From Planctomycetota bacterium (GTDB lineage: Bacteria > Planctomycetota > UBA1135 > GCA-002686595): 64,000 nt of DNA. The DNA lies in the NCBI GenBank assembly GCA_016779205.1, contig JADHOC010000011.1:1-64000 (forward strand), given 5' to 3'. The notes under the pieces are model-generated. The model was not told the origin of the DNA and ran no database searches. It saw nothing but the letters and a program-made list of their open reading frames with translations. Shown here piece after piece: positions 7,372 through 16,192 of this stretch (within the stretch, counting starts at the first letter, position 1; each line of letters begins with the position of its first letter). Position numbers and translations under genes: made by a program.

Positions 7372-9081
7372 ATGCGTCATCTCCTTCGCCTGACCCTCGT
7401 CGCCCTGGCCGTCGCCGGGTTCCTCCTCTCGCCCGTACCCGCCCAGGAGTCCGCTCCCCAGGACGGGCCCGCCATGGAGGCGCCCCCCGACCGCACGCCG
7501 ACGGACGAGCCGCGCGACTGGCAGTCGTCGATCAACGACCGCATGGAGAAGGTGAACGATGCGGTCGGGAGCGTCATCTTTTTCCCGATCCCCGTGCCCG
7601 GCACGGCCAACACGGACGCGGAGGGGAATCCCGTCATGACCCCAATCCCCTTCACGGGGAAGATTGACCCCAGTACCGAAGAAAAGAAGTTCGTCGAGGT
7701 CTCCACGCTGACCATCCCCTTCGCGGTGCTCTGGCTGGTCCTCGGCGCGGTGTTCTTCACGGTCCGCATGGGATTCGTCCAGTTCAAGCTGGTCTGGCAC
7801 GCCATCCAGGTCACCCGCGGCAAGTACGACGACCCGGACGACGAGGGTGAGGTCTCCCACTTCGAGGCCCTCACCGCCGCCCTCTCCGCGACGGTTGGGC
7901 TCGGCAACATCGCCGGGGTGGCCATCGCCATCTCCATCGGCGGGCCCGGCGCGACCTTCTGGATGATCCTCGCGGGCGTCCTCGGGATGGCCTCCAAGTT
8001 CACGGAGTGCTCCCTCGGTCAGATGTACCGCCACGAGCGCTCGGACGGCAGCGTCATGGGCGGCGCCATGTACTACCTCTCGGACGGGCTCCGCGACCGC
8101 GGCCCGTTCCTGGCCACCCTCGGCAAGGTCCTGGCGATCATGTTCGCCATCCTCTGCATCGGCGGCTCCCTCGGTGGCGGCAACAGCTTCCAGGTCAACC
8201 AGTCCAAGGATGCCCTCGCCGAGGTGGTCCCCTTCCTGAAGGACAACGGCTGGGCCTATGGCGCGGTCATGACCCTCGCAGCGGGCGGCGTCATCCTCGG
8301 CGGCCTGCGGCGCATCGCCGACGTGGCCTCGAAGATCGTCCCCGCCATGTGCGGCCTCTACGTCGCCGCCTGTCTGTTCGTGATCCTCTCCAACGCCGAC
8401 CAGGTGGTCGGCGCCTTCGGGACGATCATCGAGGGCGCATTCAACCCCCAGGCAGGGCTCGGCGGCGTCGTCGGCGTCCTGATCGTCGGCTTCAAGCGCG
8501 CCGCCTTCTCCAACGAGGCGGGCGTCGGCTCGGCGGCCATCGCGCACTCGGCGGCCAAGTCCCACTACGCCGTCCGTGAGGGCATCGTCGCGCTGCTCGA
8601 ACCCCTGATCGACACGGTCATCGTCTGCACCATGACCGCGCTCGTCATCGTGATCACCGGCGCGTACGTCGCGGTGGACCCGGTCACCGGGACGGAGACG
8701 GTCTTCAACGAGTACATCGCCGGCAACAACGGCGCCGGGCTGACCTCGATGGCCTTCTCCACGGTCATCCCCTGGTTCAAGTACGTGCTCGCCGTCGCGG
8801 TCGTCCTCTTCGCCTTCTCCACGATGATCTCGTGGTCGTACTACGGCGAGCGCTGCTTCTCGTGGCTCTTCGGGGACGGGTACAGCATCGTCTACAAGGT
8901 GCTGTTCCTCTCCTTCAGCTTCCTCGGGTCGGTCATCACGGCGACCGAGGTCCTCGACTTCGGCGACCTGATGATCCTCGGCATGGCCATCCCGAACGTG
9001 CTCGGCGTGTTCCTGCTGAGCGGGAAGGTCAAGGAGAAGCTCGACGAGTACATGGAGCTGAAGCGCTCGGGCCAGATGTGA
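7372..9081 (+). CDS. Sodium:alanine/glycine symporter family protein (AgcS)
   Basis: This inner-membrane secondary transporter is expected to import alanine or glycine with Na+. The AgcS hallmarks are clear: ALSATVGLGNIAGVAIAI followed by GGPGATFWM in the first transmembrane pair, KFTECSLGQMYR, and AFSNEAGVGSAAIAHSAA further on. Many hydrophobic segments follow, down to a cytoplasmic tail (LDEYMELKRSGQM). The ATG at 7372 is preceded by AGGAAG and starts a signal-like segment (LLRLTLVALAVAGFLLSP). It is followed by about 90 residues of periplasmic-looking sequence before the transporter core. That extension makes the 569-residue protein longer than typical AgcS proteins of about 450-500. A strong hairpin follows the stop, so the gene probably ends its transcript. 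Confidence 0.93.
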   Translation: MRHLLRLTLVALAVAGFLLSPVPAQESAPQDGPAMEAPPDRTPTDEPRDWQSSINDRMEKVNDAVGSVIFFPIPVPGTANTDAEGNPVMTPIPFTGKIDPSTEEKKFVEVSTLTIPFAVLWLVLGAVFFTVRMGFVQFKLVWHAIQVTRGKYDDPDDEGEVSHFEALTAALSATVGLGNIAGVAIAISIGGPGATFWMILAGVLGMASKFTECSLGQMYRHERSDGSVMGGAMYYLSDGLRDRGPFLATLGKVLAIMFAILCIGGSLGGGNSFQVNQSKDALAEVVPFLKDNGWAYGAVMTLAAGGVILGGLRRIADVASKIVPAMCGLYVAACLFVILSNADQVVGAFGTIIEGAFNPQAGLGGVVGVLIVGFKRAAFSNEAGVGSAAIAHSAAKSHYAVREGIVALLEPLIDTVIVCTMTALVIVITGAYVAVDPVTGTETVFNEYIAGNNGAGLTSMAFSTVIPWFKYVLAVAVVLFAFSTMISWSYYGERCFSWLFGDGYSIVYKVLFLSFSFLGSVITATEVLDFGDLMILGMAIPNVLGVFLLSGKVKEKLDEYMELKRSGQM

Positions 9082-9091
9082 GCCCGGGCAC

Positions 9092-9125
9092 GGGGAACCG
9101 GGGCCCTCGCTCGCCCCGGGTCCCC
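9092..9125 (+). terminator. Strong hairpin after the AgcS gene
   Basis: GGGGAACCGGGGC (9092-9104) pairs with GCCCCGGGTCCCC (9113-9125), a 13-bp stem with one mismatch around an 8-base loop, starting 10 nt after the stop codon. There is no U tract, which is common in very GC-rich genomes, so termination is likely but not proven. Confidence 0.55.
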
Positions 9126-9168
9126 GGCCCCCATGCCGGCCCCCATGCCGGCCCCCATGCCGGCCCCC
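9126..9168. repeat. 12-bp tandem repeat, about 3.6 copies
   Basis: The unit GGCCCCCATGCC is repeated three times exactly, at 9126-9137, 9138-9149 and 9150-9161, and then partially to 9168. It directly follows the terminator hairpin of the symporter gene and lies in the spacer before the EF-hand gene. No gene overlaps it, and it looks like a slippage-prone minisatellite. Confidence 0.85.
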
Positions 9169-9277
9169 GGGGTCCCCAGCGGGTACCGGACGCGCCCGAG
9201 TGCCCCGATCGGGGGAGCGCCGGGGATTTCTGCGCGGGTCCATCCAACACCGGCCGCCGACGGCCGATACTTCATGC

Positions 9278-10156
9278 ATGAAGCTCTCCGCCTTCACCCT
9301 CTCCCTGACCTCGGCCTGCCTCGCCGCCGCCGCGGCGGGCGCCACCCTCATCCAGGACGACGAGCTGGCCAAGGACGGCGTGGTCCAGCGCGCCATCGGG
9401 GCGCTGCCCCCGGAGACCCAGCGCCAGTACTTCTCGATGGCGGACGCCAACGGGTCGAAGTGGATCTCCTTCTCGGAGGCGAGGGCGACCATGCGCTTCG
9501 ACGCGGCGCGCTACAGGGTCTTCGACACGGACAACGACGGGCGCCTCACGCTCAAGGAGTTCAGCGAGTTCATCAACGTCGAGGCGGAGCGCGGCCACAC
9601 CGTCCGGAAGCCCAACATCCCCGCCGGGCTGATCAAGCAGCCCGCCCGCGACGCCGACCAGCTCCGGACCGCCTACGACATTGACCTCGACGGCGCCATC
9701 GGCTCCTTCGAGCTCGAGCGGCTCCTGGTGGACTACCAGGGGAACTCGAGGGATCGCCTCGACGCTGCGACCACCCTGGATCGGCACGACTCCGATGGTT
9801 CAGGGGTCCTGGAGCGCGACGAGCTCGACAGGATCGCCGCCCTCGTCAACCCACGCGGCGGCTTCAGCCAGAACGTGGCGCCCAGCCCCACCGGCAGGTC
9901 GATCATCGACATCTTCGGCCGACCGATCGATCGCGGAGAGAACCTCCCGCCTCGGATCAAGGGCCCCGTCCCCACCTTCCACCGCCTCGACCTCGACCGT
10001 GATGGCTTCGTGAGCCTCAATGATCTGGAGCGGCTGGAGGGCACGACCTTCGCGCCCGTCCGTCTCTCCAGCGTGCTCGCCACCCTCGACCGCGACGGCG
10101 ACGGCCGGATGAGCGAGGCGGAGTTCGTGGAGTCCATGACCCCGCCCGCCCGATAG
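9278..10156 (+). CDS. Secreted EF-hand calcium-binding protein
   Basis: This is a 292-residue exported protein. The chosen start (ATG at 9278) gives a signal peptide ending near AAAGATLIQ, while an in-frame ATG at 9200 would bury it. At least five EF-hand-like loops are visible: DTDNDGRLTLKEF, DIDLDGAIGSFEL, DRHDSDGSGVLERDEL, DLDRDGFVSLNDL and DRDGDGRMSEAEF, with a degenerate one at DANGSKWISFSEA. They are arranged in pairs, as is usual for EF-hand proteins. Secreted EF-hand proteins are common in Planctomycetota, where they may buffer calcium or mediate protein contacts at the surface. The partner is unknown. It is convergent with the M28 peptidase gene, with a 40-nt spacer. Confidence 0.85.
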   Translation: MKLSAFTLSLTSACLAAAAAGATLIQDDELAKDGVVQRAIGALPPETQRQYFSMADANGSKWISFSEARATMRFDAARYRVFDTDNDGRLTLKEFSEFINVEAERGHTVRKPNIPAGLIKQPARDADQLRTAYDIDLDGAIGSFELERLLVDYQGNSRDRLDAATTLDRHDSDGSGVLERDELDRIAALVNPRGGFSQNVAPSPTGRSIIDIFGRPIDRGENLPPRIKGPVPTFHRLDLDRDGFVSLNDLERLEGTTFAPVRLSSVLATLDRDGDGRMSEAEFVESMTPPAR

Positions 10157-10196
10157 GACCTCGAGTCCCTCGGGGCAGCAGACCTGGCGCGCAGGC

Positions 10197-11984
10197 TCAG
10201 CCCTCCGCTTCGCCGCCGGTCGTCGGGGCCGTCTCGACCCGCAGCGGTTGGGCGGGGGCCAGCGGCTCGCCAGCGGTGAGCGCCTTGAGCCAGAAGCGGG
10301 CCCCGCGGAACCAGTCCTTCCAGAGCTGCTCGGCCTCAGGTCCCGCCTCCGCGCGGACGACCGCGTCGAGGCGCGCGCGCCGCTCCAGGTTGAGCGTATC
10401 GAGGTGCCGCTCGAGGTCCATGGGCTGAGCGTCCGCCACCGCCAGGGCTGCGGCGCCGATCGCCACGGCCGTGCGCCTGAGCTCCGCAGGATCCACCATG
10501 TCCATCCGGTCGAGGCTGGTGTGGAAGGTGAAGTCGGTGAAGTGCCAGATGAGCGCCGCGGCGACGCCCCTGCTGAGGAACACGTCATGGTCGCCGCCGC
10601 CCTCCCAGGGGTGCTCACCGGTCGTCCAGCTCCCCTTGCCACGCGCTGCTTCGGCGTAGCTCACGTCGATGAGCGCCTCGCGGCAGATGATGGACAGGCC
10701 CTGGGGAACGATCTCGCCCACGGCCTCTTCCCCACCATCCCAGGGGGTGTGCTCGTCGGGGGGCAGGAGGAAGAGGTTGGCGGGGTCCCAGCCTCGCTCG
10801 AGGAGGCACATGGCGCCCGTCTTGGTCGCGTCCGCCGCGATCATGTCCGCGACAATCGCCGCCACCGGTTGACCGTCCGTCTCCTCCATCGCCGCCGCCC
10901 CGGCGCCCTGCTCCGTGCCGAAGACGAAGCAAAGAGACCGGCGCGGACGAGCGAGCTCACCCGCTTCGATTTGACGCTTCATGGCGAGCGCCAGCTCGGC
11001 GACCCCGCCCGCACCGGCGGCGTTGTCATTGGCCCCTGCCCCGTCGATGTGGGCGAGGATGAACACCACCTCTTCGGGTCGCTCGGCGCCCTCGATGGTG
11101 GCGAAGATGGTCCTGAGGGGACGCGCCTCCACGCGCACCTTGGCCTCGAGCTTGAGCTGGGTCCCCACCTTGCTGGCGTTCCTGAGCGCAGCGCCGAGGC
11201 GGGGAGAGACCTGGAAGCTCGGGATGGCCTCCATCGGGTCCACCTCGTCGCAGAACACCGCGTCGTAGTCCCGCTTGTCGCCCGTGGGGTCCACGCAGTA
11301 GGGCAGGATGTAGTCGGAGACGATCGCGACGGCGCCCCCTTCCACGGCCTCCCTCTGGACCGCCTTCAAGGGCCGGTCGGTCAGGAGCACTCGCCCGGGC
11401 TCGACCTCCGTGAGCCCCACCGCGATCGACCCCTGGAGATCACAACTCGGGGCCCCCACGGGGAGCATGACCCGGTTGCGATCGGACGGGTTCTCGAACC
11501 CCATGAACTCGACCACCCGGGCGGAACCCGCGCGCGGCTTGACCCCGCGCTTCGCGGCCTCCGCGACCGCCCTCTCGCCAGCCACGGCGGAGATTCTGGC
11601 GGACACCGGATTCCAGCCCGGCCCCAGACTCGGCCTCGCCACCGAGAGGTCGAATCCGCTGCTCGCCCCGAAGCCTCCCCCGTAGAGGGCGGCGATGACA
11701 CGCTCGACGGACTCTTCGTAGCCGTCGTTGCCCGGCGCCCGATAGAAGCCGTCGAGGAAGGTCGCGATGGAGATCGCGGCCTCGGTGTCGAAGTCGTCCA
11801 GGAGCGGGTTCACGAAGCGAGCGGTGCCGGTCTGGCCCTGGTCCACGGGGGGACCGTTGTGCCCGCCGAGCACCGGTGAGCGCTGCTCGAACTTCTCGGG
11901 CAGCGGCGGCCCGGACGAGGCGGCGCACCCGCCGAGGAGAGCTGCCGCGCCGGTGACGCCGAGGAGGGCAAGTGAGCGGTTCAT
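10197..11984 (-). CDS. M28-family metallopeptidase lipoprotein with one altered zinc ligand
   Basis: This is a 595-residue predicted lipoprotein (MNRSLALLGVTGAAALLGGC) with an M28 aminopeptidase domain in the C-terminal half. M28 enzymes bind two zinc ions through His, Asp, Glu, Asp and His. Here the first pair is in AHIDGAGANDNAAG (His312, Asp320), the next Asp in VADMIAAD, and the last His in FHTSLDRMDMVD. Between them the usual Glu-Glu motif reads TEQG (Glu358-Gln359), so the general base is kept but the bridging-site neighbour is Gln. That could weaken one zinc site, or the enzyme may use a variant site. The start is at 11984, where ATGA overlaps the stop of mtnP. A much longer upstream reading is a shadow of mtnP. 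Substrate unknown. Confidence 0.78.
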   Translation of the reverse strand: MNRSLALLGVTGAAALLGGCAASSGPPLPEKFEQRSPVLGGHNGPPVDQGQTGTARFVNPLLDDFDTEAAISIATFLDGFYRAPGNDGYEESVERVIAALYGGGFGASSGFDLSVARPSLGPGWNPVSARISAVAGERAVAEAAKRGVKPRAGSARVVEFMGFENPSDRNRVMLPVGAPSCDLQGSIAVGLTEVEPGRVLLTDRPLKAVQREAVEGGAVAIVSDYILPYCVDPTGDKRDYDAVFCDEVDPMEAIPSFQVSPRLGAALRNASKVGTQLKLEAKVRVEARPLRTIFATIEGAERPEEVVFILAHIDGAGANDNAAGAGGVAELALAMKRQIEAGELARPRRSLCFVFGTEQGAGAAAMEETDGQPVAAIVADMIAADATKTGAMCLLERGWDPANLFLLPPDEHTPWDGGEEAVGEIVPQGLSIICREALIDVSYAEAARGKGSWTTGEHPWEGGGDHDVFLSRGVAAALIWHFTDFTFHTSLDRMDMVDPAELRRTAVAIGAAALAVADAQPMDLERHLDTLNLERRARLDAVVRAEAGPEAEQLWKDWFRGARFWLKALTAGEPLAPAQPLRVETAPTTGGEAEG

Positions 11985-12880
11985 TCCGCGCCCCCCAGCG
12001 GGCGTTCGAGGAGCAGCCCGAGGCGCAGCCGCGCGGCGTCGCTGATGGCGTCCGGCGCGGTGAGGATGGCGGTCTGGAGCGCGGTGTGGCATCCGCACGG
12101 CGGCAGGCCGGCCACCCTGGGCGCGGCGATCCGGACCGCTTCCCGGGCATGGCCGACGTTCTTCGCCATGACCTCGAGGATGGCGTCCACGGTCACGTCG
12201 TCGTGGCCTTCGTGCCAGCAGTCGAAGTCCGTGGACATGGCGAGCGTCGCGTAGCAGATCTCCGCCTCGCGGGCGAGCTTCGCCTCCTGCAGGTTGGTCA
12301 TGCCGATCACATGCGCGCCGAGGCCCCGGTACATGTTGGACTCGGCGCGGGTGGAGAACTGCGGCCCCTCCATGCACACGTAGGTCCCCCCGTCGTGCAC
12401 CGTGACCCCAGCCTCCTTCGCGGCGTCACGGAGGGAGGCGCGCACGCTCGAACACACGGGATCCCCGAACATCACGTGGGCCACAACCCCGCCCTCGAAG
12501 AAGGTGTCCGCCCGGTGCCGCGTCCGGTCGATGAACTGATCCACAGCGACGAAGTCGCCCGGGGGGATCTCCTCCCGCAGGGACCCCACGGCGCCGATGG
12601 CCAGGATCCGCGTCACCCCGAGGCGCTTCATCCCCCAGATGTTGGCGCGGTAGTTGATCTCGGACGGGTTGATGCGGTGCCCGCGCCCGTGGCGGGGCAG
12701 GAAGACCATCCGGACGCCGTCCAATCGCCCCACCACGAAGGCATCACTGGGGTCGCCGAAGGGGGTCGAGAGCACCACCTCCTCGATGTCGGAGATGCCG
12801 TCGATTTCGTACAGGCCGGAGCCGCCAATCACCCCGACGGCGGGCTCTTCGGCGACAGGGTCGCGGGGGAGTTCAGACAT
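11981..12880 (-). CDS. mtnP: S-methyl-5'-thioadenosine phosphorylase
   Basis: This enzyme phosphorolyses methylthioadenosine, the by-product of polyamine synthesis, to adenine and methylthioribose-1-phosphate, the first step of methionine salvage. The motifs of the MTAP/PNP family occur in order: GVIGGSGLYEI near the N-terminus, FLPRHGRGHRINP and INYRANIW for phosphate and ribose contacts, AIGAVGSL, TYVCMEGPQFSTRAES, and GMTNLQEAKLAREAEICYA followed by MSTDFDCWH. The 299-residue length is normal. The Asp in STDFDCW is typical of enzymes that act on 6-aminopurines. It is the first gene of a pair with the M28 peptidase, overlapping by four bases. No other salvage genes (mtnA-K) are in the window. 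Confidence 0.93.
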   Translation of the reverse strand: MSELPRDPVAEEPAVGVIGGSGLYEIDGISDIEEVVLSTPFGDPSDAFVVGRLDGVRMVFLPRHGRGHRINPSEINYRANIWGMKRLGVTRILAIGAVGSLREEIPPGDFVAVDQFIDRTRHRADTFFEGGVVAHVMFGDPVCSSVRASLRDAAKEAGVTVHDGGTYVCMEGPQFSTRAESNMYRGLGAHVIGMTNLQEAKLAREAEICYATLAMSTDFDCWHEGHDDVTVDAILEVMAKNVGHAREAVRIAAPRVAGLPPCGCHTALQTAILTAPDAISDAARLRLGLLLERPLGGAE

Positions 12881-12955
12881 GGCGGGGATGATACGCCCCG
12901 GGCTGCCCCGGCGTCACCGGCCCCGACCGGGTGCCTGGGGCGCCTCCGCCGCCGA

Positions 12956-14596
12956 TCAGCGGCGCCTGCCGCCGCCACGCCGGGAGCCTCCACGGCCCCC
13001 CCGTCTCGAACCGCCGCCCCTGCGACGAGCCGTCCCACGGCGCCCGCCGCCCTGATCGCCGCCGTAGCCGCCGTCGGGACGGCCCCAGGAGTCGCCCTCG
13101 GAACCTCCATGATCTCCCTGACGCACGAAGCCGCCGCCACGACGCGAGTCACCGCCACGGTCCCAGCCGCCACCGGCGTCCCTGGATCCGTCCCGGTCGT
13201 CCTGCCGGCCGTAACCCCGGCCCCTGCCGCCACCTCGGCCGAAGCCCCTTCCGCCCCGACGCCGGCCGCCGCGACGACCACTCCGCCGGTCCCCGCCGTA
13301 GCTGTCGTCGCCGTACCCGTCCCGCTCGTCGCGCTGTTCAAAGCCGCGGCCGCGGCCGCCCCTGCGGCCGCCCCTTCGGGCCCCACCGTCGACGCGACGG
13401 CCCTGGGGGGGGCCACCATGACTCCCCTCGCTCGCCGGACCGACCAGGCGGCGCAGGACCATGGTGGCGTAGGCACCACGCGGGAGCCCGAACGACAGCC
13501 GCAGCATCTTCCGGCCGCGGAACTCGTTGTCCTGCTCGGCGGGGCGCACCCGGAGCTCCATCGGACGCACGATCGCAGGCCGGGCCTCGGGCTTCAGCTG
13601 GAAGCCCGGGACGTCGGGCAGCTGGAGGTCGTCCGGGCGCAGCCCCATGCTCTCGAGGACACGCTCGAAGAGCGCCCGTTGCTCGGGGTCCTCCACCCCA
13701 TCCAGCCGCTCGCCCGGCAGGACCAGCGACTCGTGCCAGTGCTCGGGGAGCGCGAGGCCGAACTTGGGGAATCGCAGGCGGCCCTCGATCCCGCTGAGCC
13801 CGAAGCGGTCGGGGCAGTTCTCGTCGATCCAGAGGGCGAGGGCCCGGTTCCAGAGGTGCGACTGGAACGCGTAAAGGTGGATCAGGCGCTCGCGCGTCCC
13901 CACCCGGCCAAAGGCGCCCGCGAGGTCATCGGGGAACCGCTTCAGGTGCTCGAAGACCGAGTGATAGCGACCCAGCTTGCCCGCGATGGAACGGCACGCG
14001 GACCAGTTCCCCCAGCTCCTCCAGAGGGCGTCCTTGAGGCTCCGGCGCGCGGGCGGCTCGTAGGGCGAGGCGCTCGCGATGAGCCGCTGGAGCGCGCCGC
14101 TGACGTCGCCCTTGATCAGGTCGAGGACGATCCACCCCTGGCCGTGCCGGAGGTTGCCGAAGCGCTGCTCATCGAAGTAGTTCGGCAGCCCATGCTCACG
14201 CACGGGGTCCAGAGACGCCCGTACCCGGTCACAGTCCGAGCCATCCAGGTCTCGCACGACGATCCCGAACTCGTTGCCCAGGGACGCGCTGGAGTCGAGG
14301 GGGGCCGCGGTCCATCCGACGGTCTGGATCCCCAGGGTCTTCTGCTGGACGCTCACCGACGGGCCGCGCTCCAGGCTCATGTACTGGGTGGTGACTCCCT
14401 GGCGGTCCTTGAGGCCCGCCATGCAGATGTCCGCCGGCGTCACGCCGACGAGGTTTGCGAGCTCCGTCGCGGCCTCCATGGAGGTGAGCTTCTCCTTCCG
14501 CACACGGTAGAGGCGATGGGGACCGGACGACTCGAGCACCTCCGGGAGGAGGCGCTCGGTGACCTTGAAATCTGTGGGGCGGACCTTGAGCTTCAC
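12956..14596 (-). CDS. truD: tRNA pseudouridine(13) synthase TruD with long Arg/Gly-rich C-terminal tail
   Basis: This enzyme isomerises U13 of tRNA to pseudouridine. Residues 1-380 are TruD. MAGLKDRQGVTTQYM carries the catalytic Asp, NYFDEQRFGN is a family signature, and the inserted TRUD domain and the FGLPRGAYATMVLRRL C-terminal motif are present. The last 160 residues or so are low complexity, dominated by Gly, Arg, Asp and Tyr, with repeated GGRR, RGGRG, RRGG and GYGR units. This resembles eukaryotic RGG boxes and the basic tails of some bacterial RNA helicases, and probably binds RNA (inference). The start is a GTG at 14596, 8 nt after the stop of the RluA-type gene upstream, so the two pseudouridine synthases and hpt probably form one operon. 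Confidence 0.93.
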   Translation of the reverse strand: MKLKVRPTDFKVTERLLPEVLESSGPHRLYRVRKEKLTSMEAATELANLVGVTPADICMAGLKDRQGVTTQYMSLERGPSVSVQQKTLGIQTVGWTAAPLDSSASLGNEFGIVVRDLDGSDCDRVRASLDPVREHGLPNYFDEQRFGNLRHGQGWIVLDLIKGDVSGALQRLIASASPYEPPARRSLKDALWRSWGNWSACRSIAGKLGRYHSVFEHLKRFPDDLAGAFGRVGTRERLIHLYAFQSHLWNRALALWIDENCPDRFGLSGIEGRLRFPKFGLALPEHWHESLVLPGERLDGVEDPEQRALFERVLESMGLRPDDLQLPDVPGFQLKPEARPAIVRPMELRVRPAEQDNEFRGRKMLRLSFGLPRGAYATMVLRRLVGPASEGSHGGPPQGRRVDGGARRGGRRGGRGRGFEQRDERDGYGDDSYGGDRRSGRRGGRRRGGRGFGRGGGRGRGYGRQDDRDGSRDAGGGWDRGGDSRRGGGFVRQGDHGGSEGDSWGRPDGGYGGDQGGGRRGTARRRGGGSRRGGRGGSRRGGGRRR

Positions 14597-14604
14597 GGGC
14601 GCGA

Positions 14605-15606
14605 TCAGTGGCGAGAGGGGCGGACCTTGCGCAGCTGTTTGAGGACTCGCTCGAGGTCACGGGGCACGGGGGCCACGATCTCGAGCGGTTCCGTCCGCGC
14701 GCCCAGGGGAGGCAGCACGACCTCGTGGGCGTGCAGCGTGAGACGATCAATCAGCGGGCGCTCGGGGAGCCCGCGCTTCGGCCGGTAGCTGGCCTTGAAC
14801 TCGGACAGCTTGAACTCGGAGCGGCGACCGTAGAACCGATCGACGACGAGCGGGAAGCCGTCGTGGCTGAGGTGGACCCGGATCTGGTGCGTGCGGCCGG
14901 TGATCGGCTCGCAGCGCAGGAGCGTGTAGCCATCGAATCGCTCCGCGATGCCCACCCTGGTCTTCGAGGGCTTGCCGTCGTTGGCGACCTGCATCCGACC
15001 GCTCTTGCGCAGCACGGGCCCGATGGGGTGCTCGATCAGCATGGTCTCCCCGTCGTTGAGGTAGGGCTCCCCCTCCACGAGCGCGAGGTAGGACTTCTTG
15101 ATGGTCCCCGCCTCGAACGCCTGCCGCAGGGCCCGCTCGGCCTCGAGGTTCTTCGCCACGACCACCGCGCCGGTGGTGTCCTTGTCGATCCGGTGGACCA
15201 GCCGCGGCCGGAAGCTGAGTCCCCCATCGTCCGCCTCCTCTCGCTCCTCGACGATCTGCAGCAACGCGCCGGCCAGGGAGCCCAGCTCTCGCATCCACCG
15301 CTCCGGCTCCACCGCGAGGTTGTGCGGCTTGTCGACCACCAGCACGTCCTCGTCCTCGTGGAGCACCGGGATCTCGACTCCGGGATCCACCGGGCGCTTG
15401 GGCGCCCGCTCCCAATCGATGGTCGCGATCACGACCTGGTTGGGCCGCAGGCGCTTCCCCGGCACCACGTCCATCCCGTCGAGGAGGACGTTGCCCGCCG
15501 CGATCTCCTGCCGAAGGAAACCCTTGGAGAGACCGGGGAACTGCAGGCAGAGGAACTCGTCGAGCTCGAGCCCTGCCCGCTCGTCCGACACGACGAACGT
15601 ATCCAT
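14605..15606 (-). CDS. RluA-family 23S rRNA/tRNA pseudouridine synthase
   Basis: This 333-residue protein has an N-terminal S4 RNA-binding domain (LSKGFLRQEIAAGNVLLDG, residues about 25-45) followed by the RluA catalytic domain. The catalytic motif is VHRIDKDTTG, with the second Asp as nucleophile, and the downstream signature is PITGRTHQIRVHLSHDGFPL. RluA-type enzymes modify specific uridines in 23S rRNA or tRNA, and which site this one serves cannot be told from sequence. The start is set at the ATG at 15606, 4 nt after the hpt stop. A longer reading to 15813 would overlap hpt and is composed of out-of-frame low-complexity sequence. It lies between hpt and truD in a probable three-gene operon. 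Confidence 0.92.
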   Translation of the reverse strand: MDTFVVSDERAGLELDEFLCLQFPGLSKGFLRQEIAAGNVLLDGMDVVPGKRLRPNQVVIATIDWERAPKRPVDPGVEIPVLHEDEDVLVVDKPHNLAVEPERWMRELGSLAGALLQIVEEREEADDGGLSFRPRLVHRIDKDTTGAVVVAKNLEAERALRQAFEAGTIKKSYLALVEGEPYLNDGETMLIEHPIGPVLRKSGRMQVANDGKPSKTRVGIAERFDGYTLLRCEPITGRTHQIRVHLSHDGFPLVVDRFYGRRSEFKLSEFKASYRPKRGLPERPLIDRLTLHAHEVVLPPLGARTEPLEIVAPVPRDLERVLKQLRKVRPSRH

Positions 15607-15610
15607 GCCG

Positions 15611-16192
15611 TCAGGTCGCCGACGGGACAGACGAATCCGAACCGCTGGCGCTCGCGTAGACCTCGGGCTTGAGGACCCCGACGTAGGGGAGGTTCCGGTA
15701 GCGCCCGGCGAAGTCGAGCCCGTAGCCGACCACGAAGAGGTCGTCGACCTCGTGGACCCTGAAGTCCGCGTCCAGCTCGACGCTCCGGCGGCTCGGCTTG
15801 TCGAGGAAGACACAGGTGGCGACCTCCGCCGCCCCGCGCTCGAGGAACTCCGTCTTCAGCCGGTTCATGGTCTTGCCCGTGTCGAGGATGTCGTCCACGA
15901 GCAGGAGGCGCCGGCCCTCGATCTCCCCCGTCGGGAAGAAGCTGATCTTCAGGTCACCCGACGTCGTCCGATCGCCGTAGGAGGACGCCGAGACGAAGGC
16001 GAGCTCGAGGGGGATCGGGATCCTCCGGATGAGGTCGGAGGCGAAGATGCACGATCCCTTGAGGATCGAGACCACGGTCAGATCTCCCCCATCGAAGCGC
16101 TCAGTGATCGCCGCGGCGACCCGCTCGATGCCTTCCACGATGGTGTTCTCGGAGAAGAGAACGCTGTCGATGTCTTGGTGCACGCTGGTCAT
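15611..16192 (-). CDS. hpt: Hypoxanthine phosphoribosyltransferase
   Basis: This enzyme salvages hypoxanthine (and often guanine) to IMP/GMP using PRPP. The PRPP-binding loop LLLVDDILDTGKT is exact, the flexible-loop region is VSASSYGDRTTSGDL, the N-terminal VSILKGSCIFASDLIRRI contains the PPi loop, and the C-terminal VGYGLDFAGRYRNLPYVG motif is diagnostic for bacterial HPRT. The ATG at 16192 gives the normal length of 193 residues, while the 28-residue extension to 16276 is unlikely. It is the first gene of the hpt-rluA-truD run. A 264-bp spacer separates it from the divergent small gene at 16457. I saw no clear promoter or RNA element there. Confidence 0.94.
   Translation of the reverse strand: MTSVHQDIDSVLFSENTIVEGIERVAAAITERFDGGDLTVVSILKGSCIFASDLIRRIPIPLELAFVSASSYGDRTTSGDLKISFFPTGEIEGRRLLLVDDILDTGKTMNRLKTEFLERGAAEVATCVFLDKPSRRSVELDADFRVHEVDDLFVVGYGLDFAGRYRNLPYVGVLKPEVYASASGSDSSVPSAT

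Noticed and set aside
7057-9492. Long minus-strand ORF of 811 codons opposite the symporter
   Set aside because: It is a shadow of the AgcS gene. Its translation is Glu/Asp/Gly/Arg-biased low complexity, as expected from the antisense of GC-rich codons.
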